Shown here piece by piece: positions 17,809 through 26,430 of a stretch of DNA of 64,000 bases. A model generated the notes under the pieces. The model was not told where the DNA came from. It saw only the letters and a list, made by a program, of their open reading frames with translations, and searched no databases. The first letter of the stretch is position 1. Each line of letters opens with the position of its first letter. The DNA lies in the NCBI GenBank assembly GCA_002070275.1, contig MWCY01000015.1, positions 1 through 64,000 on the forward strand, read 5' to 3'. The stretch is from Candidatus Hydrogenedentes bacterium ADurb.Bin170 (GTDB lineage Bacteria > Hydrogenedentota > Hydrogenedentia > Hydrogenedentales > CAITNO01). The position numbers and the translations under genes are program-made.

Positions 17809-19395
17809 ATGCATACAGAAATGCGTTTGATAGACTTGATTGTACTTTTGATTTATTTTATTGCCATGGCAGGGATGGGTCCCTATTTTGCCCGGCGCAA
17901 CAAGACGACAGAGAATTATTTTCTGGGCGGCAGATCCTTTCCCGGCTGGCTTATCGGTCTGTCCATGTTTGCCACGTCCATCAGTTCCATTACCTTTGTG
18001 GCGTATCCGGCAGACGCTTATAAAACGGCATACCTTCGTTTTATGCTGTGTCTGACCCTGCCTTTGGGAATTTTTCTGGCCTCGAAGATTTTCCTTCCCT
18101 TTTACCGGCGCGCCCGGGTAACCTCCGCTTTTGAATATCTGGAGGTTCGTTTCGGTGCGGGCACACGTTCCTATGCGGCCGTTGTGTTTCTGATCACGCA
18201 GGTTGCCCGGCTGGGCCTGGTGCTGTATCTGGTTGCCATTCTTGTGCAGGAGATGACCGGTCTGAGTGCGGGGTGGTGCATTCTCATCGGGGGTATTGTT
18301 ACTTCCTTTTATACGATCACTGGTGGTATTGAAGCGGTGATCTGGACAGATTTTTTCCAGTCTTTTCTCCTGTGGTTTGGCGGCTTCGCAATTCTTGCAG
18401 TCGCCGTATCTCAAATCGATGGCGGTTTTGCCACCGTTTTCAAGGTGGCGGCTGAAGACAGCAAGTTCATGCTGGGTGATCTGAATGCGGCGGGTGAACT
18501 GGTGAAAGCGCCCTGGGGCTTCAGTCTCACAGAAAAGACGGTGCTCATGATGCTTGTGGTCGGTTTGAATAACTGGCTGACAGAGTACAGCAGCAACCAG
18601 AACGTGATTCAGAAATATGTGGCAACGAAGAATCCAAAAGAAGCGACACAGGCCATCTGGATCTGCTGCCTGTGCAGTCTGCCGACCTGGTTCTTTTTCA
18701 TGTTCATCGGCACTGCGCTCTATGTGTACTTTAAACTGAATCCGGATCCGGCAGCGCAGGCCATGTTGTTGGGCACAGACGGTGCGCGGGCCGATGCCAT
18801 CGTTCCTTATTTTGTGGTGCAGAAACTTCCTGCAGGGCTTTCCGGTCTCGTCATTGCAGGAGTGCTCGCCGCTGCCATGTCCTCCCTTTCTTCAAGTATC
18901 AATGCGATTTCAGCGGTGAGCATTGTCGATATCTACAAACGGCATCTGGCGAAAAACCGCAGTGAAAAACACTACATGAACATGGCACGCATTATTTCGC
19001 TGGTTGCCTCGCTGCTGATGCTTGCCTTTGCTTTCATGCTGCTGAGTGTGACGGAAAAGACGCTGCAGGATACGGCAACAAAGATCACCGCCATTCTCGG
19101 TGGCGGTCTGTTGGGTCTGTACTGCCTCGGGTTCCTGACGAAGCGCGGCGACGGCAGAGCGGTCTTTTCCGGAATCGTTTTTGTACTTGCTTTCAGCACC
19201 TGGGTGACCCTGACTGAGGCAAAACTAATCCCCAAATTCCTGCCCTTCGAAACGTACTATGCCGGGCTTGTAGGCAACGTTCTTTTCTTTGCAATCGGCT
19301 ATCTGCTGGCAGCGGCATTTTTCAAGCCCCGCCGTGATCTGACAAATCTCACCATCTGGACTCAGACAGATGACTGGAAAGCGTTGAATGATTAA
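17809..19395 (+). CDS. Sodium:solute symporter (SSS family)
   Basis: A 528-residue inner-membrane protein with about 13-14 hydrophobic helices. It shows the SSS N-terminal pattern: a first helix, then RRNKTTENYFLGGRSFPGW, then FATSISSITFVAYPADAY. TITGGIEAVIWTDFFQ matches the conserved helix-6 region. Such transporters couple sodium entry to uptake of sugars, amino acids or sialic-acid-like compounds. Position upstream of a sugar-phosphate-isomerase-like protein and an oxidoreductase suggests a carbohydrate substrate (inference). ATG 17809 follows AAGGAG; the in-frame ATG 17791 has no site. Confidence 0.88.
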   Translation: MHTEMRLIDLIVLLIYFIAMAGMGPYFARRNKTTENYFLGGRSFPGWLIGLSMFATSISSITFVAYPADAYKTAYLRFMLCLTLPLGIFLASKIFLPFYRRARVTSAFEYLEVRFGAGTRSYAAVVFLITQVARLGLVLYLVAILVQEMTGLSAGWCILIGGIVTSFYTITGGIEAVIWTDFFQSFLLWFGGFAILAVAVSQIDGGFATVFKVAAEDSKFMLGDLNAAGELVKAPWGFSLTEKTVLMMLVVGLNNWLTEYSSNQNVIQKYVATKNPKEATQAIWICCLCSLPTWFFFMFIGTALYVYFKLNPDPAAQAMLLGTDGARADAIVPYFVVQKLPAGLSGLVIAGVLAAAMSSLSSSINAISAVSIVDIYKRHLAKNRSEKHYMNMARIISLVASLLMLAFAFMLLSVTEKTLQDTATKITAILGGGLLGLYCLGFLTKRGDGRAVFSGIVFVLAFSTWVTLTEAKLIPKFLPFETYYAGLVGNVLFFAIGYLLAAAFFKPRRDLTNLTIWTQTDDWKALND

Positions 19396-19460
19396 AAGGC
19401 TTTGCGAACGTGCGGCAGCGCGTCCGGAATGAAGCATGTGCTTACGGAGGAGGCTTCATA

Positions 19461-20345
19461 ATGAAACTTTCACGTCGTTCGTTTCTGCATACGGGTCTTT
19501 GTGGCGCAGGTGCCCTGTGGCTTGCCTCGTCCCGCCTGTCTCAGGCAGCCGTACAGTTCAAGATGAGCGCCTGCGACTGGTCTCTGGGCGTGAGCTGCGA
19601 TCCGGCCGGGCTGGATCTGGCGTTATCGCTGGGTCTGGACGGGCTGGAGATTTCGGCGGCTGACGGTGCGGCGGATCAGTTGAAAATTGCGGATCCTTCC
19701 TACCGGCAGCAGTACAAAGAGGCTATGGAACGGACAGGGCTTTCCGTATCTTCTGTGGCGATGGGTCTTTTGAATGATTATCCTTTTGCCACAGATGACA
19801 GGGCAGGAGCCTGGCTGGAACAGACAATAGACGGCACCGCTGATCTGGGCGCAAAAGTGATTCTCCTGGCCTTTTTCAGCAAGGGCGATTTGCTGCAGTC
19901 CAAAGGCTGGCTCAGCAAGGGCGGTGATCTGAAGGCAAGAGAAGTGGATGCCGTTGTGGAGCGGGTGAAAGCTGCGGTGCCCCGGGCGGAGAAAGCCGGC
20001 GTCATCCTGGGGCTGGAGAACACGCTTTCAGCGGCGCAGAACCTTGCCATTCTCGACCGTATTCAGAGCGATGCGGTGAAGGTGTATTACGATGTGGGGA
20101 ATTCCACCTACAGCGGGTATGATATTGCCCGGGAAATCAGAGAGCTGGACGACCGGATCTGCCAGATTCATTTCAAAGACGGCGGTTTTGTGCTGGGCGA
20201 AGGTAAAGTGGATATGAAAGCCGTTGCGGATGCTATGACGGCGATTGATTATCAGGGCTGGATCGTTCTGGAGACTGCTGTTCAGAAGAAGGATCGGGAC
20301 GCCAGTTTCCGCCAGAATGCGGCATTTGTACGAGGCATGTTTTAG
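19461..20345 (+). CDS. Tat-exported xylose-isomerase-like TIM-barrel protein
   Basis: A 294-residue protein with a twin-arginine signal (SRRSFLHTGLCGAGA). It is followed by a sugar phosphate isomerase/epimerase domain (AP endonuclease family 2 fold). Metal-ligand-type motifs are visible: GLENTLS, VYYDVGNSTY, IHFKDGG and the final Glu in VLETAV. Family members isomerise or epimerise sugars and their keto derivatives. ATG 19461 has a GGAGGAGG-like site. It lies 65 bases after the symporter and 27 before the Gfo/Idh/MocA gene, so the three probably form one sugar-use operon. Confidence 0.85.
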   Translation: MKLSRRSFLHTGLCGAGALWLASSRLSQAAVQFKMSACDWSLGVSCDPAGLDLALSLGLDGLEISAADGAADQLKIADPSYRQQYKEAMERTGLSVSSVAMGLLNDYPFATDDRAGAWLEQTIDGTADLGAKVILLAFFSKGDLLQSKGWLSKGGDLKAREVDAVVERVKAAVPRAEKAGVILGLENTLSAAQNLAILDRIQSDAVKVYYDVGNSTYSGYDIAREIRELDDRICQIHFKDGGFVLGEGKVDMKAVADAMTAIDYQGWIVLETAVQKKDRDASFRQNAAFVRGMF

Positions 20346-20372
20346 ATAAAATTTTTCACAAGGAGCGGGATT

Positions 20373-21623
20373 ATGTCATCTTCGAAGGACAACATGATGA
20401 AACGCCGAAGCTTTCTTCAGGCGGCAGCAACAACAGCAGCGGCTTTTACCGTGCTTCCGGCAGGGGCGGTGCGCGGGCTTGAAGCGAACAGCAAACTGCA
20501 GATCGGGATTATCGGGTGCGGTATGCGCGGTCCCTGGATCGGCGAGTTTTTTGAAAGGCATGCTGATTCCAAAGTTGTGGCGCTGCACGACTATTTTCAG
20601 GATCGCGTTGATGAGGCCGGGGTGAAGCTGAGCGTATCTTCCCAGAGCCGGTACATCGGATTGAACGGCTATCAGGCAATGCTGGCCGATCCCTCCGTTG
20701 ATGCCGTTGCGATTGAAAGCCCGCCCTATTTTCACCCGGATCAGGCTGTGGCAACGCTGGCAGCCGGGAAGCATCTCTTTCTTGCGAAGCCCATTGCCGT
20801 CGACGTGCCCGGATGCCTCGCCATCAAGGATGCCGCCGCCCGCGCCAATGGCAAATTGAGTGCCTGGGTCGATTTCCAGACCCGTGCAACAGAGGCTTTC
20901 CAGGGTGCCGCCCAGCGACTCCACGAAGGACATATCGGCGAGCCGGTCTGCGGGCAGTTCCACTATTACAGTATGCCTATGCCCATGGTCTGTAAAGACG
21001 ACAGCTCGGCGCCCGGCCGCCTGCGCAACTGGGTCTTTGATATTGCGCTGTCGGGCGATATTATTGTGGAACAGAACATCCACGTTCTGGACGTCGCCAA
21101 CTGGTATCTGCAGGGGCATCCGATCAAAGTGCGTGGCAAGGGCGGCAGAAAAGCACGCACGTACTGCGGCGACTGCCGGGATCATTTCCTGATGACATAC
21201 ACCTATCCCAATGATGTACTGGTCGAGTTCAGCTCGGGTCAGTTCACCTATGGCTTCAGTGATCTGTGCATGCGTGTTTTCTGCACACTGGGTACTGTTG
21301 ACTCCCATTACGGCGGAGACGTGAGCGTCCGAGGCAAGAGTTTCAGCTGGGACGGCGGAAGGACCAATACCATTTATGAGGATGGTGCTATTGCCAACGT
21401 GAAGCGGTTTGCGGACAGTATCCGAAACGGCCAGCCGATCAACAACGTGGATGAATCCGCCAACAGCAATCTGGCGAGCATCCTCGGGCGCATGGCTGCC
21501 GATTCAGGCGAAGAGGTGACCTGGGACGAAATGATTGCAAAAGGAGAACGGGTGGATGCGCATCTGGAGCTTCCGGAAGACGGGCCTTTCCATGTGCGTG
21601 AACGACCGACGTATGCACCCTGA
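20373..21623 (+). CDS. Tat-exported Gfo/Idh/MocA-family oxidoreductase
   Basis: A 416-residue protein with a twin-arginine signal (KRRSFLQAAATTAAA). It has an NAD(P)-binding Rossmann start (IGIIGCGMRG, about residue 45) and a FLAKPIAVD segment equivalent to the EKP catalytic lysine motif. A C-terminal alpha/beta substrate domain with DIALSGDIIVEQNIHVLD follows. Exported members typically use a prefolded, tightly bound nucleotide and act on sugars outside the cytoplasm. The start follows an AAGGAG site. It closes the symporter operon. Confidence 0.87.
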   Translation: MSSSKDNMMKRRSFLQAAATTAAAFTVLPAGAVRGLEANSKLQIGIIGCGMRGPWIGEFFERHADSKVVALHDYFQDRVDEAGVKLSVSSQSRYIGLNGYQAMLADPSVDAVAIESPPYFHPDQAVATLAAGKHLFLAKPIAVDVPGCLAIKDAAARANGKLSAWVDFQTRATEAFQGAAQRLHEGHIGEPVCGQFHYYSMPMPMVCKDDSSAPGRLRNWVFDIALSGDIIVEQNIHVLDVANWYLQGHPIKVRGKGGRKARTYCGDCRDHFLMTYTYPNDVLVEFSSGQFTYGFSDLCMRVFCTLGTVDSHYGGDVSVRGKSFSWDGGRTNTIYEDGAIANVKRFADSIRNGQPINNVDESANSNLASILGRMAADSGEEVTWDEMIAKGERVDAHLELPEDGPFHVRERPTYAP

Positions 21624-21649
21624 TCGCTGCTGACGGACAAATAACATGC

Positions 21650-21694
21650 TGCCCGGTCGTCCAGGAATTAACGGTTCGGCCGGGCACTTTTTTT
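21650..21694 (+). terminator. Rho-independent terminator of the symporter operon
   Basis: A 7-bp stem, TGCCCGG (21650-21656) with CCGGGCA (21680-21686), and a run of T residues at 21688-21694. It overlaps the 3' end of the convergent metal-transport permease gene. Confidence 0.75.
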
Positions 21695-22552
21695 CTTTGC
21701 GCCCTGATGCTGTAGTTTATGGCGGATCAGAGAAAAAACGGCTGCCGAAAAATAAGCCGCCCCTGCAATGAGGATAATGGTGGGGCCTGCAGGAAGATCG
21801 GGCTTGTAACTGAGTGTGAGTCCGGCAAAGCAGAAGAGGGCGCACAGACCTGATGCCCACGCCATCATCTGCATGAGGGATCCGGCAAACCGGCCGGAAA
21901 GCGCGGCGGGCAGCGTAAGCAGAGCAATGACCAGAACAATGCCCACAATCATGGACAGGGCGACTACGGTGAGTGCTGTGAGGCCGAGGAGGAGGATGTA
22001 GAAAAATCCGGCATTGATGTTTCGGGTGCGGGCGAATTCCTCATCAAAACAAACCGCCTGAAACTCGTCGTACCACCGCACCGCAAGCAGCAGGATAATG
22101 ACATCAAGTCCCAGAAGAAAATAGAGGTGGTGCCGGGTGACCAGCAGGATGTTTCCAAAGAGGTAGCCCATGAGATCGCCCGTATAGCCGGGCGTAATAT
22201 AGATGAAAAGCACACCCGCCGCCATGCCCATGGACCACATGGCGCTGATGGCGGAGTCTTCCCGTTCTTTACTGTAAAGAGATACCCAGCCGATAATGGC
22301 GGCAGCGCCCAGTGCGGCAATCATGGCGCCGTAAATGGGGTGAAATGCTGTCCAGCCGTATACGGTCTGCAGATAACGGGCGGCGCCCATGCCGCCGAGC
22401 ACACAGTGGGCAACGCCGGCAGCGATGTAGGTGATGCGGCGCACGACCACATAGCTGCCCACCACGCCGCAAGCCACGCTGACAAGAAGTGCAGCCAGCA
22501 CGGCGTTCTGTGCCAGTGGCTGAGAAAGTGCCGCCTGCCAGAACTCAAGCAT
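21668..22552 (-). CDS. Metal ABC transporter permease (ZnuB/MntB type)
   Basis: A 294-residue inner-membrane protein with about eight hydrophobic helices, typical of the ABC-3 family that forms the channel for zinc or manganese. It shows the VVVRRITYIAAGVAHCVLGG region and the late VALSMIVGIVLVIALLTLPAALSG helix pair of the family. ATG 22552 overlaps the ATPase stop and has a GGAGGG site. It is last in a three-gene importer operon. Confidence 0.9.
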   Translation of the reverse strand: MLEFWQAALSQPLAQNAVLAALLVSVACGVVGSYVVVRRITYIAAGVAHCVLGGMGAARYLQTVYGWTAFHPIYGAMIAALGAAAIIGWVSLYSKEREDSAISAMWSMGMAAGVLFIYITPGYTGDLMGYLFGNILLVTRHHLYFLLGLDVIILLLAVRWYDEFQAVCFDEEFARTRNINAGFFYILLLGLTALTVVALSMIVGIVLVIALLTLPAALSGRFAGSLMQMMAWASGLCALFCFAGLTLSYKPDLPAGPTIILIAGAAYFSAAVFSLIRHKLQHQGAKKKSARPNR

Positions 22553-23297
22553 GATTCTGCCCTCCGGCATCTTCAGTGCTCCCGTTCGGCGGTGACATGC
22601 CCGTGATATGGCGCATCAGTGTCTCATCCATCCGCTGCGTGGGCGGGTGAATATGGACGGTGCGGTTCACGCAGTACACATGGTCGAGAAAGCGCATGGC
22701 GACCTGCGGGTAATGGGTGACGAGCAGGATGGTCATCTTGCCTTTAAGCTTGTCGAGAATATCCAGAATCATATCTTCCGCAGCGATATCCACATTCGAA
22801 GTCGGTTCGTCGAGGAGCAGCACTTCAGGCTGTGAGACCAGTGCCCGGGCGATGAGCGTGCGCTGACGCTGGCCGCCGGACAGGCTGCTGAACCAGCGAT
22901 TTGCGAGTCCATCCAGTCCCACCGCTTCCAGCGCGTTCATGACCCGTTCCCGTGTTTCTTTCCTCTTCCGGAAAGGTCCCGGGTTGCCTGCACCGAGACA
23001 GCCCATCCGGGCGACATCGAAAACGTGGACGGGAAAGAGGGGATCAAAAAGAGAGCTCTGGGGCACATAGCCCATGGAAAGGCGCGCATCCCCCGGCGGC
23101 ATGCCGAGAACCTGCACAGAACCTGTCACCGGGCGTACCAGTCCGAGGATCAGTTTAAAGAGCGTGCTTTTGCCGCCGCCGTTGGGACCGACTATGGTGA
23201 CCAGCTGCCCCTGCCGGATCTGCATGGTTACGTTTTCCAGAGCGCAGAAAGAACCGTAGTTTACGGTGGCGCGGTCTATGTGGATGGCTGTGCTCAT
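22545..23297 (-). CDS. Metal ABC transporter ATP-binding protein (ZnuC type)
   Basis: A 250-residue ATPase with Walker A GPNGGGKST (about residue 37), Q-loop YVPQSS, signature LSGGQRQR, Walker B VLLLDEPTS and the switch histidine in LVTHY. It powers the adjacent permease. The start is uncertain: ATG 23297 gives a standard N-terminus, while an in-frame TTG at 23333 would abut the binding-protein stop. The gene overlaps the permease by 8 bases. Confidence 0.92.
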   Translation of the reverse strand: MSTAIHIDRATVNYGSFCALENVTMQIRQGQLVTIVGPNGGGKSTLFKLILGLVRPVTGSVQVLGMPPGDARLSMGYVPQSSLFDPLFPVHVFDVARMGCLGAGNPGPFRKRKETRERVMNALEAVGLDGLANRWFSSLSGGQRQRTLIARALVSQPEVLLLDEPTSNVDIAAEDMILDILDKLKGKMTILLVTHYPQVAMRFLDHVYCVNRTVHIHPPTQRMDETLMRHITGMSPPNGSTEDAGGQNHA

Positions 23298-23333
23298 GGC
23301 GCTATTATGGCTTTCATTGCCGTTATCTGTCAA

Positions 23334-24305
23334 TCAGCCCGGGTAAGAATCGCTCCGGTGCAGTCCCCCGGCGATGGCACGGCCAATAGCCCGCATCGAT
23401 TCAGGATAATCGTACAGAAGATTATCCAGAGTGACCATTTCAACGCCTGCGCTGCGGGCAACGGCGGTCAGTTCCGCCACATTAAACTGGGGCTGGGTGA
23501 AGATAGCGGTTGCGCCGCTCTGCCTGATATCATCGATAAGCGCATAGAGTCGCTGGGCACCGGGACTTTTGCCTTCAAACTCGACCGCCTGCTGGAGTAA
23601 TCCGTAACGGTCGGCAAAATATCCGAAAGCAGGGTGATACACAAAAAAAGTTCTGCCCCGATAAGGATCGAGCAGGCCGGACAGCTCGGCATGCAGGCTG
23701 TCGAGGGTATTTTCAAGCCCCTGAAGATTTTGACGCAGCGCGGCTTCCTGTTCCGGAAGTTTAGAAAGCAGCGCATGAAAAACTGTGTGTGCCTGAATTT
23801 TCACACGGAGCGGATCAAGCCAGATGTGGGGATCCTCATTGCCGTGCTCATGCTCATGCTCGTGTTCGTGTTCGTGTTCGTCCGCGTCGTCATGATGATG
23901 AGCACTGAGTGTCAGCATCGGTACGTTGTTTCGGGTATCCGCAATCACCAGTTTCGGAAACGTGCTGTGCAGTCTGTCCACCAAAGCCCCTTCAAAAGGC
24001 ATGCCGATGCGGAAGTAGAGTGCCGCCTTGCCCAGGGCGTCCATCTGACGGGGCGTAATCTGGTAGGTTTCCGGCGAATGATGAGGAGGTGCCAGCACTT
24101 CCACCTGAACCAGTGCGCCACCGATCTGGTCAACAATCCACGCCTGAGGCACGATGCTTACAATCACCTTGACAGGCAGGCTGCTCCCGACGGAATCCGG
24201 TGCGGCCGTTCCGTCGTTTTGGCTGGAACCACCGCATCCGGCCATCAGTACTGCTATGACCGAAACTGCCAAAAAACGCTGTGTCACTTTCAGATATTGA
24301 TTCAT
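23334..24305 (-). CDS. znuA: Zinc/manganese-binding lipoprotein (ZnuA type)
   Basis: A 323-residue periplasmic solute-binding protein. A lipoprotein signal with VLMAGC (cysteine about 24) leads into the cluster A-I metal-binding fold with PPHHSPETY. A His-rich flexible loop (about 140-157, alternating His-Glu) follows, then EDPHIWLDP. The loop and histidine ligands favour zinc over manganese. It heads the importer operon, about 287 bases from the divergent protease gene. I could not find a clear Zur-type box. Confidence 0.9.
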   Translation of the reverse strand: MNQYLKVTQRFLAVSVIAVLMAGCGGSSQNDGTAAPDSVGSSLPVKVIVSIVPQAWIVDQIGGALVQVEVLAPPHHSPETYQITPRQMDALGKAALYFRIGMPFEGALVDRLHSTFPKLVIADTRNNVPMLTLSAHHHDDADEHEHEHEHEHEHGNEDPHIWLDPLRVKIQAHTVFHALLSKLPEQEAALRQNLQGLENTLDSLHAELSGLLDPYRGRTFFVYHPAFGYFADRYGLLQQAVEFEGKSPGAQRLYALIDDIRQSGATAIFTQPQFNVAELTAVARSAGVEMVTLDNLLYDYPESMRAIGRAIAGGLHRSDSYPG

Positions 24306-24508
24306 ACAGTCACGATATCCGGTTTTTGTATGTTTTATCCTGTCGCTTCGCCCTCACTCCTCTCCGAGAGCAATATACACCTTTCTTCCAACAGATGTAA
24401 ACACTTAGTTCTGCAGATTTCATTCCATTTTTTACAAAAAGAGGACAGTACTAAAAAAAAGAACTGCAGCGCGCGCCAGTAAGGTTCTGCGACCAAAAAC
24501 GAAATCTG

Positions 24509-24517
24509 TGATACAAT
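24509..24517 (+). promoter_or_regulatory. Extended -10 element before the protease gene
   Basis: TG-A-TACAAT (24509-24517) forms an extended -10 without a clear -35. The predicted start of transcription would place the hairpin at 24530-24560 in the leader. Confidence 0.35.
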
Positions 24518-24529
24518 TTTACTACTACC

Positions 24530-24560
24530 CGCCGAGGGAGACACAGGTGTCTACCCGGCG
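24530..24560 (+). other. Leader stem-loop upstream of the protease gene
   Basis: An inverted repeat built on agacac-ag-gtgtct extends through GGG/CCC and CGCC/GGCG arms with a small internal mismatch. No T-run follows, so it is not a terminator. It lies between the promoter and the AGGAG site of the gene at 24593 and may stabilise or control the mRNA. Confidence 0.5.
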
Positions 24561-24592
24561 CAGCACAAGATCATCTTCCAGGAGTGCTTACC

Positions 24593-26359
24593 ATGAAGAG
24601 AAGGTCTATTGTCACAGTTTCCCTCAGCCTTGTCGTATTGATGTCAGGCGCCGCCTTTGCCGCTCCTTTTGCTCTGGCTCCTGTTGATCCAGCCTTTGAG
24701 AGGTGGAGCCTGGAGAAAACACTGGATCCGGGAGAAAACGCCACAGGTTATGTGCCGTCACCCGTTCGCTTTCATCATACCCCGCAGCCTTCCCTGAAAG
24801 GTACTCTTCCTGTCCGCTTTGATCTTCGGGATCTGAATGCCCTTACAGCGGTCAAGCATCAGTGGCAGTGCGGCGCCTGCTGGAGCTTTGCCGCCTGCGG
24901 TGTGCTGGAGGCGAATCTGAGACGGGCAACAGGTGCTGTATGGGATTTTTCCGAGAATCATATGAAGAATACCCACGGTTTTCTGCTCGGTCCCTGCATG
25001 GGCGGCAACAACTATATCAGCATGGCGTATCTGAGCCGCTGGACGGGGCCTCTGCTGGAAAGCGACGATCCGTATAACCCTTCAACGATTGTGCCGCCGC
25101 TGGAAGGTGCTGTCCGCCAGAAATTGCTGCTGCGGGGCGTACATTTTACGCTGGATGAAAGCGGTGCGGAACGGATTAAAAATTACATATACGAGACAGG
25201 AGCGCTTTCCGCCACCATGATGTGGCGGGACGCTGATTATAACAGTGTTTCCCGCAGCTATTATTATTCGGGCGGGCAGGGTGCCACGGGCCACATGGTG
25301 ATGCTTGTGGGCTGGGATGATCAGATGGTGATTCCCGGCGCGCCCGGCGCAGGTGCCTGGATCTGCAAAAACAGCTGGGGTCATTACTGGGGTGATCAGG
25401 GATTTTTCTACATCTCCTATTATGACACTGCTTTTCTTGACGATGCTGCCGGTTTCGATACCCTGGCAAACCCCAATGCCTATGGCACCCTATATTACTA
25501 TGATCCCTTCGGATTGACCGGCTTTGCAGGTTCGGGGGCGCAGCTGGATGTTTACGGGGCAAATGTCTTTCATGCCGTTCAGGAAGAGTCCATTGTGGCG
25601 GTGGGCACCTATGCGGTGAGCGACAATCTTTCCTATACGGTCAGCGTGATACGCGGAGGTATGGTGAATGGTGTGCCGGGCGCGCCTGCGGTCTCTGTCA
25701 GCGGGGTTTTTGAAACAGCAGGCTATTATGTTGTGCCCTTGCCGACCAGTGTCGAACTGGCAGAGAATGAAACGTTTACCGTGCTGGTTCGGTACAATTC
25801 GCCGGATTTTGACTTTCCCATGCCTCTGGAGCGGCCTATCGCCCAGTTCTGCGCAGCCACAGCGGCGCCCGGTCAAAGTTATATCAGTGAAGACGGGCTT
25901 GTTTTTACGGACTTGCCCGGTATGGGCGCCGGATGGGCGAACAGCAATGTTTGCATTAAAGCGGTGGCAGCCTATAAGGAGCAGGAAGTGCCTGTTCCGT
26001 CTGTGCATATTGTGGGGCGGCCCAAAGTTGAAACAGGGCAGCTTGCTGTCCTGCATGCGGTAACTGCCCACCTGGCGGAGCCCATGACTTTTTCCTGGTA
26101 TAAAGACGGTGTGCTTCTGCCCGGAGCCGAGTTCCGGGATTACACGATACCTTCTGTAAGTGCTGCTGATTCAGGCAGCTATGTGGTGCAGGTGAGCGAT
26201 GATTCTCAGGGCGTTTTCAACAGTCCGCCCTTTGTGCTGGAAGTGCTGGAAGAAGGGAGCCTGCCTGTCGCCGGTGCGCCTGCGCTTCTGCTGCTTGTGC
26301 TTCTTCTCACGCTGGCGGGCGCGTTTCTTTTCTTGAACCGGCTCTCTTCTATAAAATAG
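24593..26359 (+). CDS. Secreted papain-family (C1) cysteine protease with Ig domain and anchor signal
   Basis: A 588-residue secreted protein. A signal peptide (1-24) and a short pro-region precede the C1A domain. The active site is complete: Q90 and C96 in QWQCGACWSF, H234 in GATGHMVMLVGW and N260 in CKNSWGHYWG. A lectin-like beta domain (about 300-460) is followed by an Ig-like domain with FSWYKDGVLL, then LPVAG, a hydrophobic helix and a basic end. The last module matches that of the 15267 SGNH protein. ATG 24593 has AGGAG at good spacing; GTG 24584 is in frame but less likely. It probably acts at the cell surface. Confidence 0.88.
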   Translation: MKRRSIVTVSLSLVVLMSGAAFAAPFALAPVDPAFERWSLEKTLDPGENATGYVPSPVRFHHTPQPSLKGTLPVRFDLRDLNALTAVKHQWQCGACWSFAACGVLEANLRRATGAVWDFSENHMKNTHGFLLGPCMGGNNYISMAYLSRWTGPLLESDDPYNPSTIVPPLEGAVRQKLLLRGVHFTLDESGAERIKNYIYETGALSATMMWRDADYNSVSRSYYYSGGQGATGHMVMLVGWDDQMVIPGAPGAGAWICKNSWGHYWGDQGFFYISYYDTAFLDDAAGFDTLANPNAYGTLYYYDPFGLTGFAGSGAQLDVYGANVFHAVQEESIVAVGTYAVSDNLSYTVSVIRGGMVNGVPGAPAVSVSGVFETAGYYVVPLPTSVELAENETFTVLVRYNSPDFDFPMPLERPIAQFCAATAAPGQSYISEDGLVFTDLPGMGAGWANSNVCIKAVAAYKEQEVPVPSVHIVGRPKVETGQLAVLHAVTAHLAEPMTFSWYKDGVLLPGAEFRDYTIPSVSAADSGSYVVQVSDDSQGVFNSPPFVLEVLEEGSLPVAGAPALLLLVLLLTLAGAFLFLNRLSSIK

Positions 26360-26430
26360 GCGCACTAAGGTGTCGCTGATGCGGGTGGCACTGTACCGGG
26401 CATCCCGGCGATGCCTGAGGAAAGGCGCTT

